DNA of 64,000 nt, from contig JAOTOL010001203.1 in assembly GCA_034440575.1 (NCBI GenBank), positions 305,962 to 369,961 on the forward strand, in the 5' to 3' direction. Shown piece after piece: positions 35,290 to 46,889 of the stretch. Source of the stretch: Imbricaverruca yamaguchii. Lineage: Eukaryota; Arthropoda; Thecostraca; Neoverrucidae. Position numbers and translations under genes: made by a program. Below the pieces are notes generated by a model. That model searched no databases. It worked only from the letters and a program-made list of their open reading frames with translations, and was not told the DNA's origin. Every line of letters begins with the position of its first letter. Position 1 is the stretch's first letter.

Positions 35290-37625
35290 TATCCTTCCCT
35301 TCCTATCACATTATCCATTCACTTTCAACTTACTTATGTTCTCTTTCCAAACTTGCAACAACTCCCCTGTCACGAGCAGGTGGGCCAGCTTCCCCTGGTC
35401 TAACCGTCCTCTCAATTTTATCAGGGTAGCCACGCCCCCTCGATCCGTCACCCTGAGTCCTGGGGGCTAAGGTTCTCGTCACACGGTGCTAGTTGTGACG
35501 GGAGAGCAACACGTCTCTTTGGTTCCGATATGCCTGAAGGGCGGGCGGTCCCATGGGGCCCCATCATGGGTCAAGTAGCAGGCTACCTTGGGCTGGAGGC
35601 CTGGGCTCTAGTCTGGTGCCTGTCGGTCCGGCCGGCTGGGATCAAGGGGTGGGCGGCGCTGCTAGTGCGGTTGTGGTGGTGGGCTCTCTCCCGGCCGTGC
35701 GAAGGCGCCGCCTGCCCCGTATGGCTCCGCGGACGTCCGGCGTCCTCTCATTCACGGGGCACAGGCGTTCCCCAAGCAAGGCCCCAGTGTGGTGAGACAT
35801 CCGCGGAGACGAAGTACAAACATCTTACATGGCAACAACAACAACCAAAAACGCCCCTGGTCCCTCTCGTAGACGCAGACTTTCCTCCCATTCGTAGCTG
35901 GTGGGAGCTTCCCTAACATAGACAACCGTAGAAAAGACGTACCCTTACGTACCCAGTAAAATAGACCCTTACCCTTCATGTCCTTATATTCGGGAAGTGC
36001 CTGTGAGTATCGTTTCTCTGTCCTTATTTCAGCGGCGAAATCGGTGACACAGTTATAGGAAGATTTATATATTTCTGTAAGTTAAAGGATGGTGCTCTGG
36101 AGGTAGACTGCGATGACCGCGGAGACGGAGAGTACCCGGAAGATGTCAGTGTTTGCATACAGTGTGTGGAAGGGCGACACGAGAGTGGACGAAAGTATTC
36201 AAATTAAAGTAGAACCCAATCAAATAAAAAAACATCACGAAGAGTAATACACTGCTATGACCTAAGTGACGTGCCAGAGGACGAAATAATGGATGGATTG
36301 TCGGAGTTTAGAGTCACGGGAGCGATAAGGATGAAGGTGAGGACTGCCTCTGAGATAATCACGACAACAATGTAATTTCACCTTCAACGGAGCGGACATA
36401 CAGTCAGAAACACGTGTGGGTTACGTAGGTGCAAAAGTGCATGCTTTCCTCTCCAACCCAATGCGATGTTTAAGGTGCCAGAGGTATGTTCGTACGAATT
36501 GATTCCGTCGAAATCGTCCAGCTTGTAACAAATGTGCTTCCAATGATCATGCTGCCGAATAGCGTACCTCCGCGATCCCCATTGTGTGAACTGTGGGAGA
36601 GAACAGAATCACCACGCTTCTTTCGATCGCGCGTGTCCGTCATCCTTGAAAGAAAAAGAAACCATTTGAATGAAACGTAGACAAAAAGTAGCATTATTTG
36701 AGACCAGAGAAATACGTGGCCAATCTCACCCTAAAGCGTCCAACGCTTAAAAGTAAAAATACACCAGATCCTACTCTGAAATCCCCACATCGCATTCAGC
36801 CGGACATCGTCAAAATGATGTCCTTGATAAAATGCATTTGAAAAGATAATCAATTTACACCGACACGACAGGTCTGGTCAATGATCAAAAGTATTTCAGG
36901 ACGATTTCATTCCATCCCTCTCACCGTATTCAACGTTAGGAACGCTGATATTACTCATCCGTCAGGTGCTATGAATGAAATTCATCCTTTTATTTCAGAA
37001 CGTGATGAAGGCGAAGGCACTGATTCATAGTTGTTGTTTTTTTTGTGTTTTTTTTTGGGTGGTTGGGGGCGCTATTTCCCACAGCATCCAGTTTACGAAG
37101 CGGTGGTCTCGCGTCACACCTTATCAATCTTTACACACAATGGCGACCGCATATACCGACATCTATGCATTCAAATGGTTGACCTTTTTGATGAAGGTCA
37201 ATTAGAATGCGTAAGGTAAAACGCGCTTCGCAAGTTTCAGCACCCCGTGGAGACTTCTCTCACTGAAATCGAGAATAGACCTATGTCGGCTGACATCCGA
37301 AAAAAGGGCATTCTCCCAGATGAGTTTCGGCCGCGGGTTTTGGAGCACATATCCACATAACAGCTACGCAAATGCCTTCACGGATGGATCGCAGACCGAC
37401 GTTGGGGTTGGAAGTGCCGTGAATGACACAGCCACCAGCTCAGTCACACTGCCGAGACTTGCATCAGTCTACAAGTCCAGACTTGTGGAATTTGATTATT
37501 TACCCTGTTGTTGGCTTTCATAAAGGTCGGGGATGAGGAAGATCAATTCATTTTATCCTACTCGTCGTGCAGCCTTTTGGCACTTCAGAGTTGTATTCCA
37601 ACACACGCCTTAACCCGATCAGATG
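35290..37625 (+). pseudogene. Deleted I-like LINE copy
   Basis: The 5'-UTR-like part (to about 35825) matches the complete copy. An ATG at about 35826 begins MATTTTKNAPGPSRR, parallel to MASRPTKNIPGPSRR at 39669, and supports that start. ORF1 remnants follow in shifting frames: LKDGALEV, then DVPEDEIMDGLSEF (about 36270), HCVNCGRE and SFDRACPS near 36590-36640. Then comes an ORF2 linker, VWSMIKSISGRFHSIPL (about 36866), a polymerase-tail remnant, and the start of RNase H, FTDGSQTDVGVGSAV (about 37377). The endonuclease and nearly all of the reverse transcriptase are deleted. Confidence 0.8.
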
Positions 37626-37639
37626 GCTATATTGTCTTT

Positions 37640-37930
37640 CCGGCCTCGGAGGTGGGTTGATACACCCCTCATACAATCTCTAAACTAAGCGTCGTATGAA
37701 ACCGAAAGAGGTGTCATCGGAAAGCGCTCGACGAGTATCCTAGAATATGGCCAGAAACCACCCCAACAAATTGTATCCCCAATGGGGTCTATGGGGTCTA
37801 TGGGGTTCATTTTTGGGAGATTTAAAAAGTCAATAATTATTTGGAGTCATAAATGGATCGTTGAATCGACCATAGCCGTACAATTTTGGCCAACCAAACA
37901 TCAAAATGATATTTTTAAAGAAATTTCCAT
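37640..37930 (+). repeat. Copy of internal sequence of the 6.1-8.8 kb TTAA element
   Basis: AAACTAAGCGTCGTATGAAA, followed by GAGGTGTCATCGGAAAGCG, corresponds to 8188-8225, and a GGAGATTT..AATTATTTGGA stretch corresponds to about 8350-8385. No inverted ends were found here because the sequence runs into the anomalous block. Confidence 0.65.
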
Positions 37931-39000
37931 TTTTTGTTTTTAAATTTTTTTTTTTTTTTTTTTTACTTGGGTAAAACGGACCGCAAAAAAATTTTTTAAA
38001 CAAACCTTTCTTCTTTAAAAATTTCTTTATTTAGAACTCTTTTTTTTTTTACTAACAAATAATTTCCCTCACCCCATCCAACCAATAAAAAAAAAAAGGA
38101 AAAAAAATCCCGCCTTGTGTTTTTCTCCTTCCCAAAAAAAACAAAGTTTTAATTTTAATTTTTTATCTTTTCCATTTAAAGAGTAGATTAGTTTTTTATT
38201 TTTAGACTTAACCTTACTTGACTTCCTTACTCTTTAAATCTAAATAAACTAAATTTTAAAAAGGCTTTAACACAAACCAAATTAACAGGAGTTACCCGCT
38301 TCCCTTTCCCCCTGTGGTATTTACCCCTTTTTTCGCGCTCCACGCAAAAAAGAGAAAAAAAGACCCCTAAAAAGCATTACAAATTTTTTATCTTATTATA
38401 AAGCCTAAAAACACTTTTGAGGGATTTTGGGGTCCGTTCCCCCGTAAGCCCCCGACAAAAAAACGGAAAAAACCCGGGAATACCTTTTACAAAAAACCTT
38501 TCACACCGGAATAACCTTTAAACAAGATCACCTTTAAATAAAGTTATAAAACTTTTTTAATTATAAACCTCTTTCAAAAATTCCACCTAATGGAAATAGA
38601 ATTTGACCAAATAAGGATTTTACCATTTAACAATTTTATCCTTACCTGTTTTTTTCTTCCCCCCTTTATTAATCACTCTAAATTATCGTTATACCTTTTC
38701 CTAATACTGGTTTAAACCCTTTTGTTCCAATAAAACATACTAATGTACCTACAAATTTTTTTTTAGGAATTCTTATATGTAAATAAATTTTAAAGAAATA
38801 TTAAATAATTTAAATATTTTGCATATAGAATTTTTTGGAGTTTTTGTTTTTGGCTTTTAATTTGGACAGTCTCCAGAAAAAACAACAAAGATATCTCTAA
38901 ATAGTTTTAGAAGGGGATAAAGAAGGGTGAGAGGAGATGTTTTTTTAAATTTTTGTCTAAATTGGAAAATGGGAAGAAAGGGGGGAACTAAGGGGAATTT
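37930..39000. other. Homopolymer-rich, low-quality-looking block
   Basis: An abrupt change to long A, T and C runs, with almost no structure resembling either flank and no ORF of interest. The texture is unlike the AT-rich stretches elsewhere in the window and suggests assembly or base-calling error, or an extremely decayed repeat. It ends sharply where the I-like LINE begins. Confidence 0.5.
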
Positions 39001-39032
39001 TGAGAGTTAAGATAAAATATAAAAAAAAATAC

Positions 39033-39668
39033 CCCCGCAGTGGGGCCGGCCTCGTTACACGGCTGGCTAGGGGAAATGGCGCTCCCTCGGGTCACCACAG
39101 CCACCCTCTCTTCCTTCCGTCCATACGCTCCCATTCCCATTCCCATATCATCCCAACATCCATGTCCTTCATCTGGCCCTACAACACTAACTATCCCTAC
39201 TATGAGCAGGCAGGGCAACTTCCCCGGTCCTGCCCACCAGCTCAGTTTTATCGGGGTAGCCGCGCCCCCTAGGCCCGCCCCCCGGGGTTGACGGAGTCCT
39301 GGAGGTTGAGGTCCCCCGCCGCACGGTGCTAGTTGTGACGGGGGACCAACACGCCTCTTTGGTCCCGATATCCCGGAGGGGCGGGCGGGCCCGTATGGCC
39401 CCATACGGACCAAGTGGCTTGTCGCCTCGGGTCGGGGCCTGGGTTTCGTCCCAGTGCCTGATGGCCCGGCCGGCAGGGGGTCAAGGGGTGGGCGGCGCTG
39501 GATTCCGGTCGGGGTGGTGAGTCTCTCTCTCCCGGCCGGACGAAGGCGCTGCCTGCCCCGTATAGCTCCTCGGTCGCCTGGCGACCTCCCGTCCGCGGGA
39601 CCCAGGCGTCCCCCCAGTAGGGCCCCTAAGGGGTGGGGCGCCCGAGGAGTGGAACACAATCTCACTAC
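39033..39668 (+). promoter_or_regulatory. 5' UTR / internal promoter region of the I-like LINE
   Basis: GC-rich leader conserved in part in the copies at 22036, 25345 and 35290. LINEs of this group transcribe from an internal promoter at their 5' end, so promoter activity is expected here from family knowledge; no specific element could be pointed out. Open frames within it are by-products of its composition. Confidence 0.4.
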
Positions 39669-41339
39669 ATGGCATCCAGACCAACTAAAAACATCCCTGG
39701 TCCCTCTCGAAGAGACCAGACAAATAGTTCATCTGCCCCACGTATACTTATCTTTCGTGGTAAGACCAGGTCCCTCGCCTCGTTATCACCATTTCAGAGG
39801 CGAGACGGGTGTGACAGGTTTGGGAAAATTGTACGTTGCGAAAGATTGAAGGATGGCGCCTTGGAGGTGGAATTTGCAAGGGCAGAAGAGGCGGAGAGTG
39901 CATTGAAAGTATTAGAATTTAGATACAGCGTCCGGAAAAATCAGAGTAGGTCCGACGAGATTATTCCGATCACCATTGAACCCCACAAAACAAAAAATAC
40001 TTCACGAGGTATCATCAACTGCTTCGACTTGAGGGAAGTGTCGGAGGAGGAGATTGTAGACGGTCTGTCGGAGTTCGGAGTAACTGAGGCAAGGAAGATG
40101 AAAGCAAGGAGGGGCTCTGAAATGATTACAACAAACAACGTAATATTAACATTCAACACCACAGATATTCCGCCTGAAATCCGTGTAGGTTACGTCCGCG
40201 TAAAGGTCCGTCTGTTTCTCCCGAATCCCATGAGGTGTTTCAAGTGCCAAAAGTTCGGCCATACCAATAAATTCTGCCGTAATCGCCCTGCATGTGCCAA
40301 CTGTGCCTCCTACGAACACGTTAGCGAAAATTGCACTTCGGAGACCCCATTTTGTGCGAACTGCGGTGCAGGTCAGGACCCACATACTTCTTTCGACCGA
40401 ACTTGCCCGACTTACATCAGAGAGAAAGAGATAATTTACATCAAATACACACAGAAAGTATCGTTTCGCGAAGCAAGAGATCATTATGACCAGACACATC
40501 CAAGAATATCTTACGCATCCAAAGTTAGAAATAACATGTATTATTCACAGCACACACAGCCCGACAGAACATCGGAGTTAGTCGCGCGATTGACAGCGCT
40601 TCTTCGTTCCTTTGGGGTGCCTCCTGTGCCGCAAGCGAGCCAAGGTCACACTGATGCGACAGAGATCCCACCGCCCACAAGTACCGCCGTTCGACCATCA
40701 GAGACCCCCTCCCGACCAACGGCCGAGGATGGGACGTGGACGCTGGTCCATCGTTCAAAGAGGCCTCCTCTGTCCTCTCCGCCCGGTCCCAGCCCCTCTC
40801 CATCTCCCTCGAAATCTCCACCTCCCATTTCCCATCCGCCCTCCAATCCACCCTCGCTTCCCGCACGCACCACTACCGCATCCAAACCCAGCCTCTCCAC
40901 CACGTCCCAACCTGACCCTTCTCCCCCTCCCGTAATTCAGGCCTCTCCCCCACCCTCGTGTTCCACGTCCGCACCTGCATCGCCGCCCCGACACCAGGAA
41001 GCTGAGAGACGCGCCCGCGAGGCGAAACGAGCGCGGCTCGCTGACATGGAAAATGCCCGCGAGAAGAACCGCCAGGGAGCCGAGGCGGCTGCACCACGGA
41101 GGCCGGCAACCCCATCGCCACGACGGCGAATAGAGGGACCGGCTTCGTCGATAAATCAAATGGGTCCTCCTCCACCCCCTTCCCGGCTGGGGCCTCAGAA
41201 GCGAGGTCTTCCACCATCGAGCTCTCTACCGGGGGAGGGGTCACCACGTTCCCGTCCGAGGACTCAGTCCCTTGGACCGAGTCAGCCCGAAGCCCGCGGG
41301 TTACCTCCGACTTTGAGGGCGGGAACAGGGGAAACCTAA
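39669..41339 (+). CDS. ORF1 gag-like nucleic-acid-binding protein
   Basis: About 556 codons from the ATG at 39669. An in-frame ATG 36 bases upstream is possible, but the 39669 start, MASRPTKNIPGPSRR, is mirrored in the 35.8-kb copy. Residues ~1-185 have basic and acidic stretches and an RRM-like SSAPRILIF..KTRSLASL region. Residues ~188-247 hold three zinc knuckles: CFKCQKFGHTNKFC and CANCASYEHVSENC (both C-x2-C-x4-H-x4-C), then a wider C-x2-C-x6-H-x6-C. The C-terminal half (~330-540) is rich in Pro, Ser and Arg. The protein is expected to coat the element RNA and form the particle with ORF2. It is intact here. Confidence 0.85.
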   Translation: MASRPTKNIPGPSRRDQTNSSSAPRILIFRGKTRSLASLSPFQRRDGCDRFGKIVRCERLKDGALEVEFARAEEAESALKVLEFRYSVRKNQSRSDEIIPITIEPHKTKNTSRGIINCFDLREVSEEEIVDGLSEFGVTEARKMKARRGSEMITTNNVILTFNTTDIPPEIRVGYVRVKVRLFLPNPMRCFKCQKFGHTNKFCRNRPACANCASYEHVSENCTSETPFCANCGAGQDPHTSFDRTCPTYIREKEIIYIKYTQKVSFREARDHYDQTHPRISYASKVRNNMYYSQHTQPDRTSELVARLTALLRSFGVPPVPQASQGHTDATEIPPPTSTAVRPSETPSRPTAEDGTWTLVHRSKRPPLSSPPGPSPSPSPSKSPPPISHPPSNPPSLPARTTTASKPSLSTTSQPDPSPPPVIQASPPPSCSTSAPASPPRHQEAERRAREAKRARLADMENAREKNRQGAEAAAPRRPATPSPRRRIEGPASSINQMGPPPPPSRLGPQKRGLPPSSSLPGEGSPRSRPRTQSLGPSQPEARGLPPTLRAGTGET

Positions 41340-41396
41340 CCCGCTCTCGTTTCCCACGTTTTTAGTTCGCAACTTTCATCTTTATATATCTGACGT

Positions 41397-41984
41397 ATGA
41401 GTTTTATTCTCCAATGGAATTGTAGAGGGTTGAGAACCAGCCTCAGCGACCTCCAAACCATTTTACATTTACGAGTACCATTAGTAGTTTGTCTCCAAGA
41501 GACGAAGCTTTCTCCTGATGCACATTTTCACCTCAACAACTACTCTGTGTTACGTAGGGATGTTACTCCGCACACTGTAGCACATGGAGGAGTACTTATT
41601 GCTGTGCACAACTCTGTTCCCTTCCAGCAAGTATCTATATCTTCAAATATACAGTGTATCGCTGCCCGTATGAAAATAAATCGCCACGCCGTTACCGTAT
41701 GTAGCGTATATCTCCCGCCGGGCGAGAGGTTCCCACTTTCTGAACTCTCCCAAACGTTGGCGCAGCTCACTCCACCGGTGATGGTATGCGGCGACTTTAA
41801 CGCCCACCACCCTCTTTGGGGCTCAGCTACCACGACGAGCCGTGGACGTGCAGCCGAATGTTTTGTTCGTGATTTTCCATTATGTGTACTTAATACAGGA
41901 AGGCCAACCCATTTTACATTGCCAACTGGGCAGACCTCTGTGCTGGATCTTACCCTTTGCAGTCCAGAACTTGCACCCTTTTAG
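41397..41984 (+). pseudogene. ORF2 part 1: AP-type endonuclease
   Basis: Begins at the ATG 58 bases after ORF1 ends. The motifs of the exonuclease-endonuclease-phosphatase fold are in order: QWNCRGL (residues ~6-12), LQETKL (catalytic Glu), HGGVLIAV, VCSVYLPP, GDFNAHHPLWGS (catalytic Asp/Asn) and LDLTL. It would nick target DNA to prime reverse transcription. The frame ends at PELAPF with a stop. A one-base shift at ~41960-41980 lets the reading continue as TLLEWSVDD, with the last catalytic motif SDHFPVW. Confidence 0.9.
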
Positions 41985-43171
41985 AATGGTCCGTGGACGA
42001 CGATCCACATAACAGTGACCATTTCCCTGTTTGGTCTTGTTTCATTAACAGAGTTGTTGTAAGCCGACGACCGTCGAAATGGATATTTCACCGAGCCGAT
42101 TGGGGTGCGTTCCAAGCAAATCTTGAGAGTAGACTCGGAGACTATCCTGATGAATCCGGCGTTTCCGTGGAGGCGTTCACGACGGCAACCGTGGAGAGCG
42201 CTCAGCGATGCATTCCTCGTTCTTCCGGAACTTCAGTTCGAGTACCCGTTCCGTGGTGGTCGGAAAAGTGCCGAGAGGCGTTGCGTGCCAGGAAGAAAGC
42301 CTTTCGTACCTTTAATAGAAATAGTTGTATGGCAAATTTAATAGCTTTCCGCAAAGCACGGGCATTCGCTAGACGTACTATCGCCCAAGCGAAACGAGAT
42401 TCATGGAAAGCTTACGTGAACACATTTAATCGATCCACATCACTGTCGTCTGTATGGTCCCGCATTAAGCGCTTTTCTGGAAAGTATACTCCACTCCCAC
42501 TTCCTACCCTACACATGGCCGGTCGAGATATCATTGACCCAGAAGAAGTAGCGAACGAGATGGGACGAGCTTTGTCAGCACGCTCGGAAAACACATATAA
42601 CGAGCAATTTCTGAGACACAAGGATAGGTGCGAGGCACGTGCTCTCGATTTTTCCACCACAGATATCCTACAGTACAACGTACCATTTTCCATTTCCGAA
42701 TTAACCACAGCAATCAGCACGTTGAAGAGCGTGGCAGAGGGTCCCGACACTATGCATAATGACATTATAAAGCGCTTACCAGCTGCTGCTTTAGAAGCAC
42801 TTTTGGAAGCACTAAATGCAATGTGGGCATCGGGCACATTTCCACCTTCATGGCGGGAGGCAATTGTAGTGCCCATACGTAAACAAAATAAAACTGGCAC
42901 TGATCCACTGCATTACCGTCCAATCTCACTGACTTGCTCCCTGTGTAAACTTTTCGAAAAAATGGTGAATGTCCGATTGATGTGGTTTCTAGAACATAAC
43001 AATCTACTTACTGTCATACAGAGTGGGTTTCGTAAACACCGTAGCACAATTGACCATATTTTAACACTCGACTCAGTTGTACGCTCTGGTTTCATGAAAC
43101 GCCACCACACAGCAGTAATATTTTTGACATTGCCGGCGCATATGACACGGCATGGCGTCACGGTATCCTGA
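41957..43171 (+). pseudogene. ORF2 part 2: end of endonuclease and N-terminal RT
   Basis: Opens with the SDHFPVW endonuclease motif (residues ~20-26) and continues through a linker (RPSKWIFHRADWGAF; SSVWSRIKRFSGKY) to reverse transcriptase blocks: EGPDTMHNDIIKRLP, FPPSWREAIVVPIRK, HYRPISLTCSLCKLFEKMV and QSGFRKHRSTIDHI. Near 43120 the reading AVIFLTLPAHMTRHG is out of frame; the adjacent frame gives the expected FDIAGAYDTAW with the first catalytic Asp. This is the second frameshift. Confidence 0.9.
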
Positions 43172-45099
43172 TGAAGCTGCACAATATGGGAATTAGAGGT
43201 CCCATGGGTGTCTTCTTGTCAAATTTTCTGTCTTCCAGAACGTTTCGCGTTAGAATAGGAAATTCCCTATCTGGCACGTTTTCGCAACCTAACGGAGTTC
43301 CACAGGGGAGCGTACTGAGCGTTGCATTGTTTGCTATTTCAATTAATGACGTGGATACATCGCTGCCAAATTCCGTAGGGAGAGCGCTTTTCGTGGACGA
43401 TTTCGCCATATGGTCCTCTTCACACTCTGTGCATACGGTTGAGAGACAACTCCAGATGGCTGTTCGGAAGGTGCAGGATTGGTGCAACAAAACCGGTTTC
43501 GTAATGTCTACGTCGAAAACCACCGCTGTCCACTTCTGTCGCAAACGCTCTTGTACTGACCCCGTGATTATGCTCAATGGACGCCATATTCCATTCAAAC
43601 CAGCTGCCAAGTTTCTGGGTGTGTGGATGGATCGCAGACTGACATACAACAACCATATCAACGATCTTGCACAGAAATGTGCAAAGCGACTACAAGTAAT
43701 GCGTACAGTCTCTAGATGTTCGTATGGAGCAGATAGATATATCTTGCTTCTTATGTATCGATCGCTCGTGCGTTCTAAAATTGACTATGGTTGTTTTATT
43801 TATGACGGAGCGTGTGCCACATCCAAGCGTCGCCTTGATGTGATCCACAATATAGCTCTTCGCATCGCTACTGGAGCCTTTCGCACCTCACCGGCTGCTA
43901 GTGTAATGGTAGAGGTAGACGAACCACCTCTTGCACTACGCCGTAAGTTATTGGGCGCGAGATACGCATGCAATGTTGCTCAAAACCGGAACCATCCAGC
44001 ATATCGGTGGATATTCTCGAGGACATCAAATGCACGCCACATTACCCGGCGTGGATTACCGTTTTCCACTCGTATGTCCACGATTCTTCGAGAATGTAAT
44101 ATCCGGCCGCGTTCCATAGCACACGTGATCACGCCTAGCATTCCCCCTTGGCAGGTTTTCCCAGTGAAAACCGACTTGACACTAACCTGCTCAAAGAAAG
44201 GGCAGGTAAACCCGGAGGAACTTCGAACGTTAGCATTGGAAAAAATACACGAATATCACGACTTTTCGCGTTTTTACACGGACGGCTCAAAGTCAGTTTC
44301 TGGTGTCGGGAGTGCTTACGTAAGTCGACAAAGTGTTCGATCTTTTTGTTTACCGATGCAAACCTCTATCTTTACTGCCGAACTGTATGCCATTCTACAA
44401 GCCCTCTATTTTATACAGAAAGACCGGTCCACGAAATACGTGATTTTCACAGACTCTCTGAGCAGTCTCCAGGCACTGAACATCTTTAATCAGGATAACC
44501 GACTTGTTCGGAGGATTATCAAAGTAGTAAAGTCCCTGCATGACATGGGAACATTTTTAGTGTTTTGCTGGATTCCTAGCCATGTTGGACTCGCCGGAAA
44601 CGAAGCTGCTGACATAACCGCCAAGCACGCCATTAGCAATGGCCGTGTGGTCCATCTACGGCTCCCTCCAAGAGATATATACCCTACTATATTGTCAAGT
44701 ATACATTCAGAATGGCAACGATCCTGGAATTCAAAGTGTAGTAAGCTCAAGGTTTTAAAACCGACACTAGGAAAATGGCTATCCTCTCACCGAACCAAAC
44801 GTCGGGAAGAAGTAATACTCTGTCGATTGAGAATAGGCCATACCTTTGCAACACATATTTATATGTTGACCGGTAATGACCGTCCCGTATGTCCGCGCTG
44901 TTCTAACCCGCTTACCGTGTACCATGTTTTAGTTGGCTGTACACTGCTAGAACCTCTACGACGCCAGATTTTAGGACGGTTGAACACCGACTCTTCTTTA
45001 CGTATGCTTATAGGGAACGACTCTGAGGCCGTTGCGTCTGGGAATATTTTTATGTTCATTCGACAAGCTCGCTTTGACGTGATATACCCCCATCCGTGA
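43171..45099 (+). pseudogene. ORF2 part 3: RT core, RNase H and C-terminal zinc motif
   Basis: 642 codons. NGVPQGSVLSVALF (residues ~41-54) and the catalytic FVDDFAIW (~74-81) are the palm of the polymerase; the family usually has YADD or FADD, so Val at the second position is a variant. The thumb region with RSKIDYGCFIYDGA follows. RNase H residues are seen as FYTDGSKS (~368), TAELYAILQAL (~402), FTDSLSSLQAL (~425) and IPSHVGLAGNEAAD (~467-480), giving the D-E-D-D set. A CPRC-x8-H-x4-C motif (~573-590) ends the protein. No stop interrupts this part. Confidence 0.9.
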
Positions 45100-45240
45100 A
45101 GATGGAAAGTGTATGAAAGTGTATGTAAGTGTATGTAAGCTATGATAGTAGCACCGTAGATTGATTCCATTCTAGTTATGGGCGCAAAATGACCCTAGAT
45201 GTCGACGCGCCCCTAAACTCCAACACACCACCACAAAGGG
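45100..45240 (+). other. 3' UTR and conserved tail of the I-like LINE
   Basis: Four GTGTATG(T/A)AA repeats (about 45108-45140) precede the tail block GGGCGCAAAATGACC and CGACGCGCCCCTAAAC (about 45180-45220). Diverged versions of this block occur at 1750-1790, 4771-4835, 27000, 58958 and 59248. Confidence 0.75.
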
Positions 45241-45835
45241 CACTTGGCCGGCTCCAAGGAGGGCACTTGACCGGCTCAAAAGGGTACTTTGAGGCCAGGG
45301 CATACTGGAAGGTTTGCTGACCGGGGGAGGGGCGTGAATTTTTCCATGGGACACGTTATACGTCTAGCACCGAACCATTGTATTTACAATAATATTGCCA
45401 AAGCATGCAGCCTGCATGCGTTGGAGTCGTGAAATGAAAGTTGCCCGCTTACCTTTGATGTAAAAGTGCGCAGGATCAGTTTTCTGGAAGGATGATGTGG
45501 CAATGACTGCACCCGAAGGCGATGGTCCTGAAGACAGGTGACATGTACACAAACACAATAAAAATATCGACGAAAGCTTCTTTTGTACCCCAGATGCAGC
45601 AAGAGTGTCAAACAATCAACGCGATGGATGCGATCTACGAGCATGCAAATACATTTTAGCAAGGAATGGTCAATTATTTCGAAATTTTAACATGGTGATG
45701 TAGTCACGGGAGGAAAGGTTTTGAAATTCTGTTTAGAAAAATGGGCTAGAATCCCCTTTGGGAACTGGAAAACAATTGTAGTTTGAGATCCACCATAGCT
45801 GCATAAGCACGACGCAGTTTCCTCACCTAAACACG

Positions 45836-45930
45836 GCGAGCAGCCTGGTAGCCAAGTAGTTGAGAGGCGCTTGTTTTCGGTCCGGTGACGGTAAACCACC
45901 GGCGTCGGGCATGCGCTTGAATCCCAGCAC
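45836..45930 (+). mobile_element. tRNA-like SINE head or tRNA relic
   Basis: GGTAGCCAAGTAGTTGAGAGGC resembles in part the A-box of a class II tRNA, and GCGCTTGAATCCCAGC resembles a B box 60-65 bases on. The two arms at the ends do not pair well. It is probably a SINE head or degraded tRNA copy. Confidence 0.35.
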
Positions 45931-45969
45931 GGCGGTCGCATTTCCGAGCTGGTAACCCGACGTTATTGG

Positions 45970-46365
45970 CTAGCAGCCCCAGGGCAGGGCACAGGGCAGG
46001 GCAGGGGCACAGGGCAGGGGCACAGGGCAGGGCCCAGGGGGTAGAGCACAGGGCAGGGTATATGGCAGGGCATAGGGTAGGGCATAGGGCAGGACACAAG
46101 GCAGGGCAGCAGGGTACATGGCAGGGCACAGGGCACTTTTAGATCGAAAGGGCACCTAATTGGGACAGGTATAGGACAGAAAAGGGCACAGGCGAATGTC
46201 ACTGTTAGGCCAAAAGGGCAGTTTTGGTCCAAAGGGCACCTCTGGCACAGGCGGGGCACATAAGGCAGGTGGGGATTTTGGGCTCAGATGTTTGGACATT
46301 CCGGCCAAGAGGGCGCTTGCGGTCAAAAGGTCACTTTGTGGTCAAAAGGGCACTTTGGTCTCATG
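45970..46365. repeat. GGGCA-rich degenerate repeats
   Basis: First GGGCACAGGGCAG-type short repeats (45970-46135), then longer imperfect units around AAAGGGCACTTTGGTC up to about 46365. Similar GGGCACTTG-type words occur at 45235-45300. It ends near a GGGGCCCCTGCCCCG stretch that could be the edge of a non-autonomous DNA element. Confidence 0.55.
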
Positions 46366-46889
46366 GGGCCCGGGGCCCCTGCCCCGCTCCGGGGCGCCTA
46401 TGACACTAAGCCATCTATCTCGGCAAGGGGCTCCCGTGTTCGTGTAGGACAAGGCTAGACGAGGGACGCTGTACCATCTACTGATATAACATACGCTACC
46501 CACGCTTTATTACTCAATGGTGAGAATAAGCCTGCATGCGGTGCAGTGCTAGTGAGAAATAAGCTGGATGCGGCTCGCAACGCTCTAATTTCATGCCCGG
46601 GACTTGGCCTGGAGCGGCAACGTCATTTCGGGAGTGACCAGGGTCACTCCCTCCCTAGCAGTTTTAGGTGATCAATCGCAGTTCGTTAAATCTGGAAAAA
46701 GATCTTCACCTTCCCATATGCTCTGAAATGTTGTGCATCTACCTGAGGCGCTAACATCAATATGCAGCAGGAAGGATACCTGTAGCACAGGGGACGTTGT
46801 ATAACAACAGTTTAAACAATGAACTGTTAAGGGCGATATATGACCTTGAGTTGGCTCACCCCTTAACCTCAAATTATCTACTGAAACAA

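Larger units (their letters stand above)
39033..45240 (+). mobile_element. Nearly full-length I-like non-LTR retrotransposon
   Basis: About 6.2 kb: GC-rich 5' UTR, ORF1 with zinc knuckles, ORF2 with endonuclease, reverse transcriptase, RNase H and a C-terminal Cys/His motif, then a short 3' UTR ending in the conserved tail GGGCGCAAAATGACC..CGACGCGCCCCTAAAC. The order APE endonuclease-RT-RNase H with a CCHC ORF1 places it in the I/R1 group of LINEs. No clear target duplication could be seen. Two frameshifts in ORF2 make this copy inactive. At least three deleted relatives lie in the window (22.0, 25.3, 35.3 kb). Confidence 0.9.
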
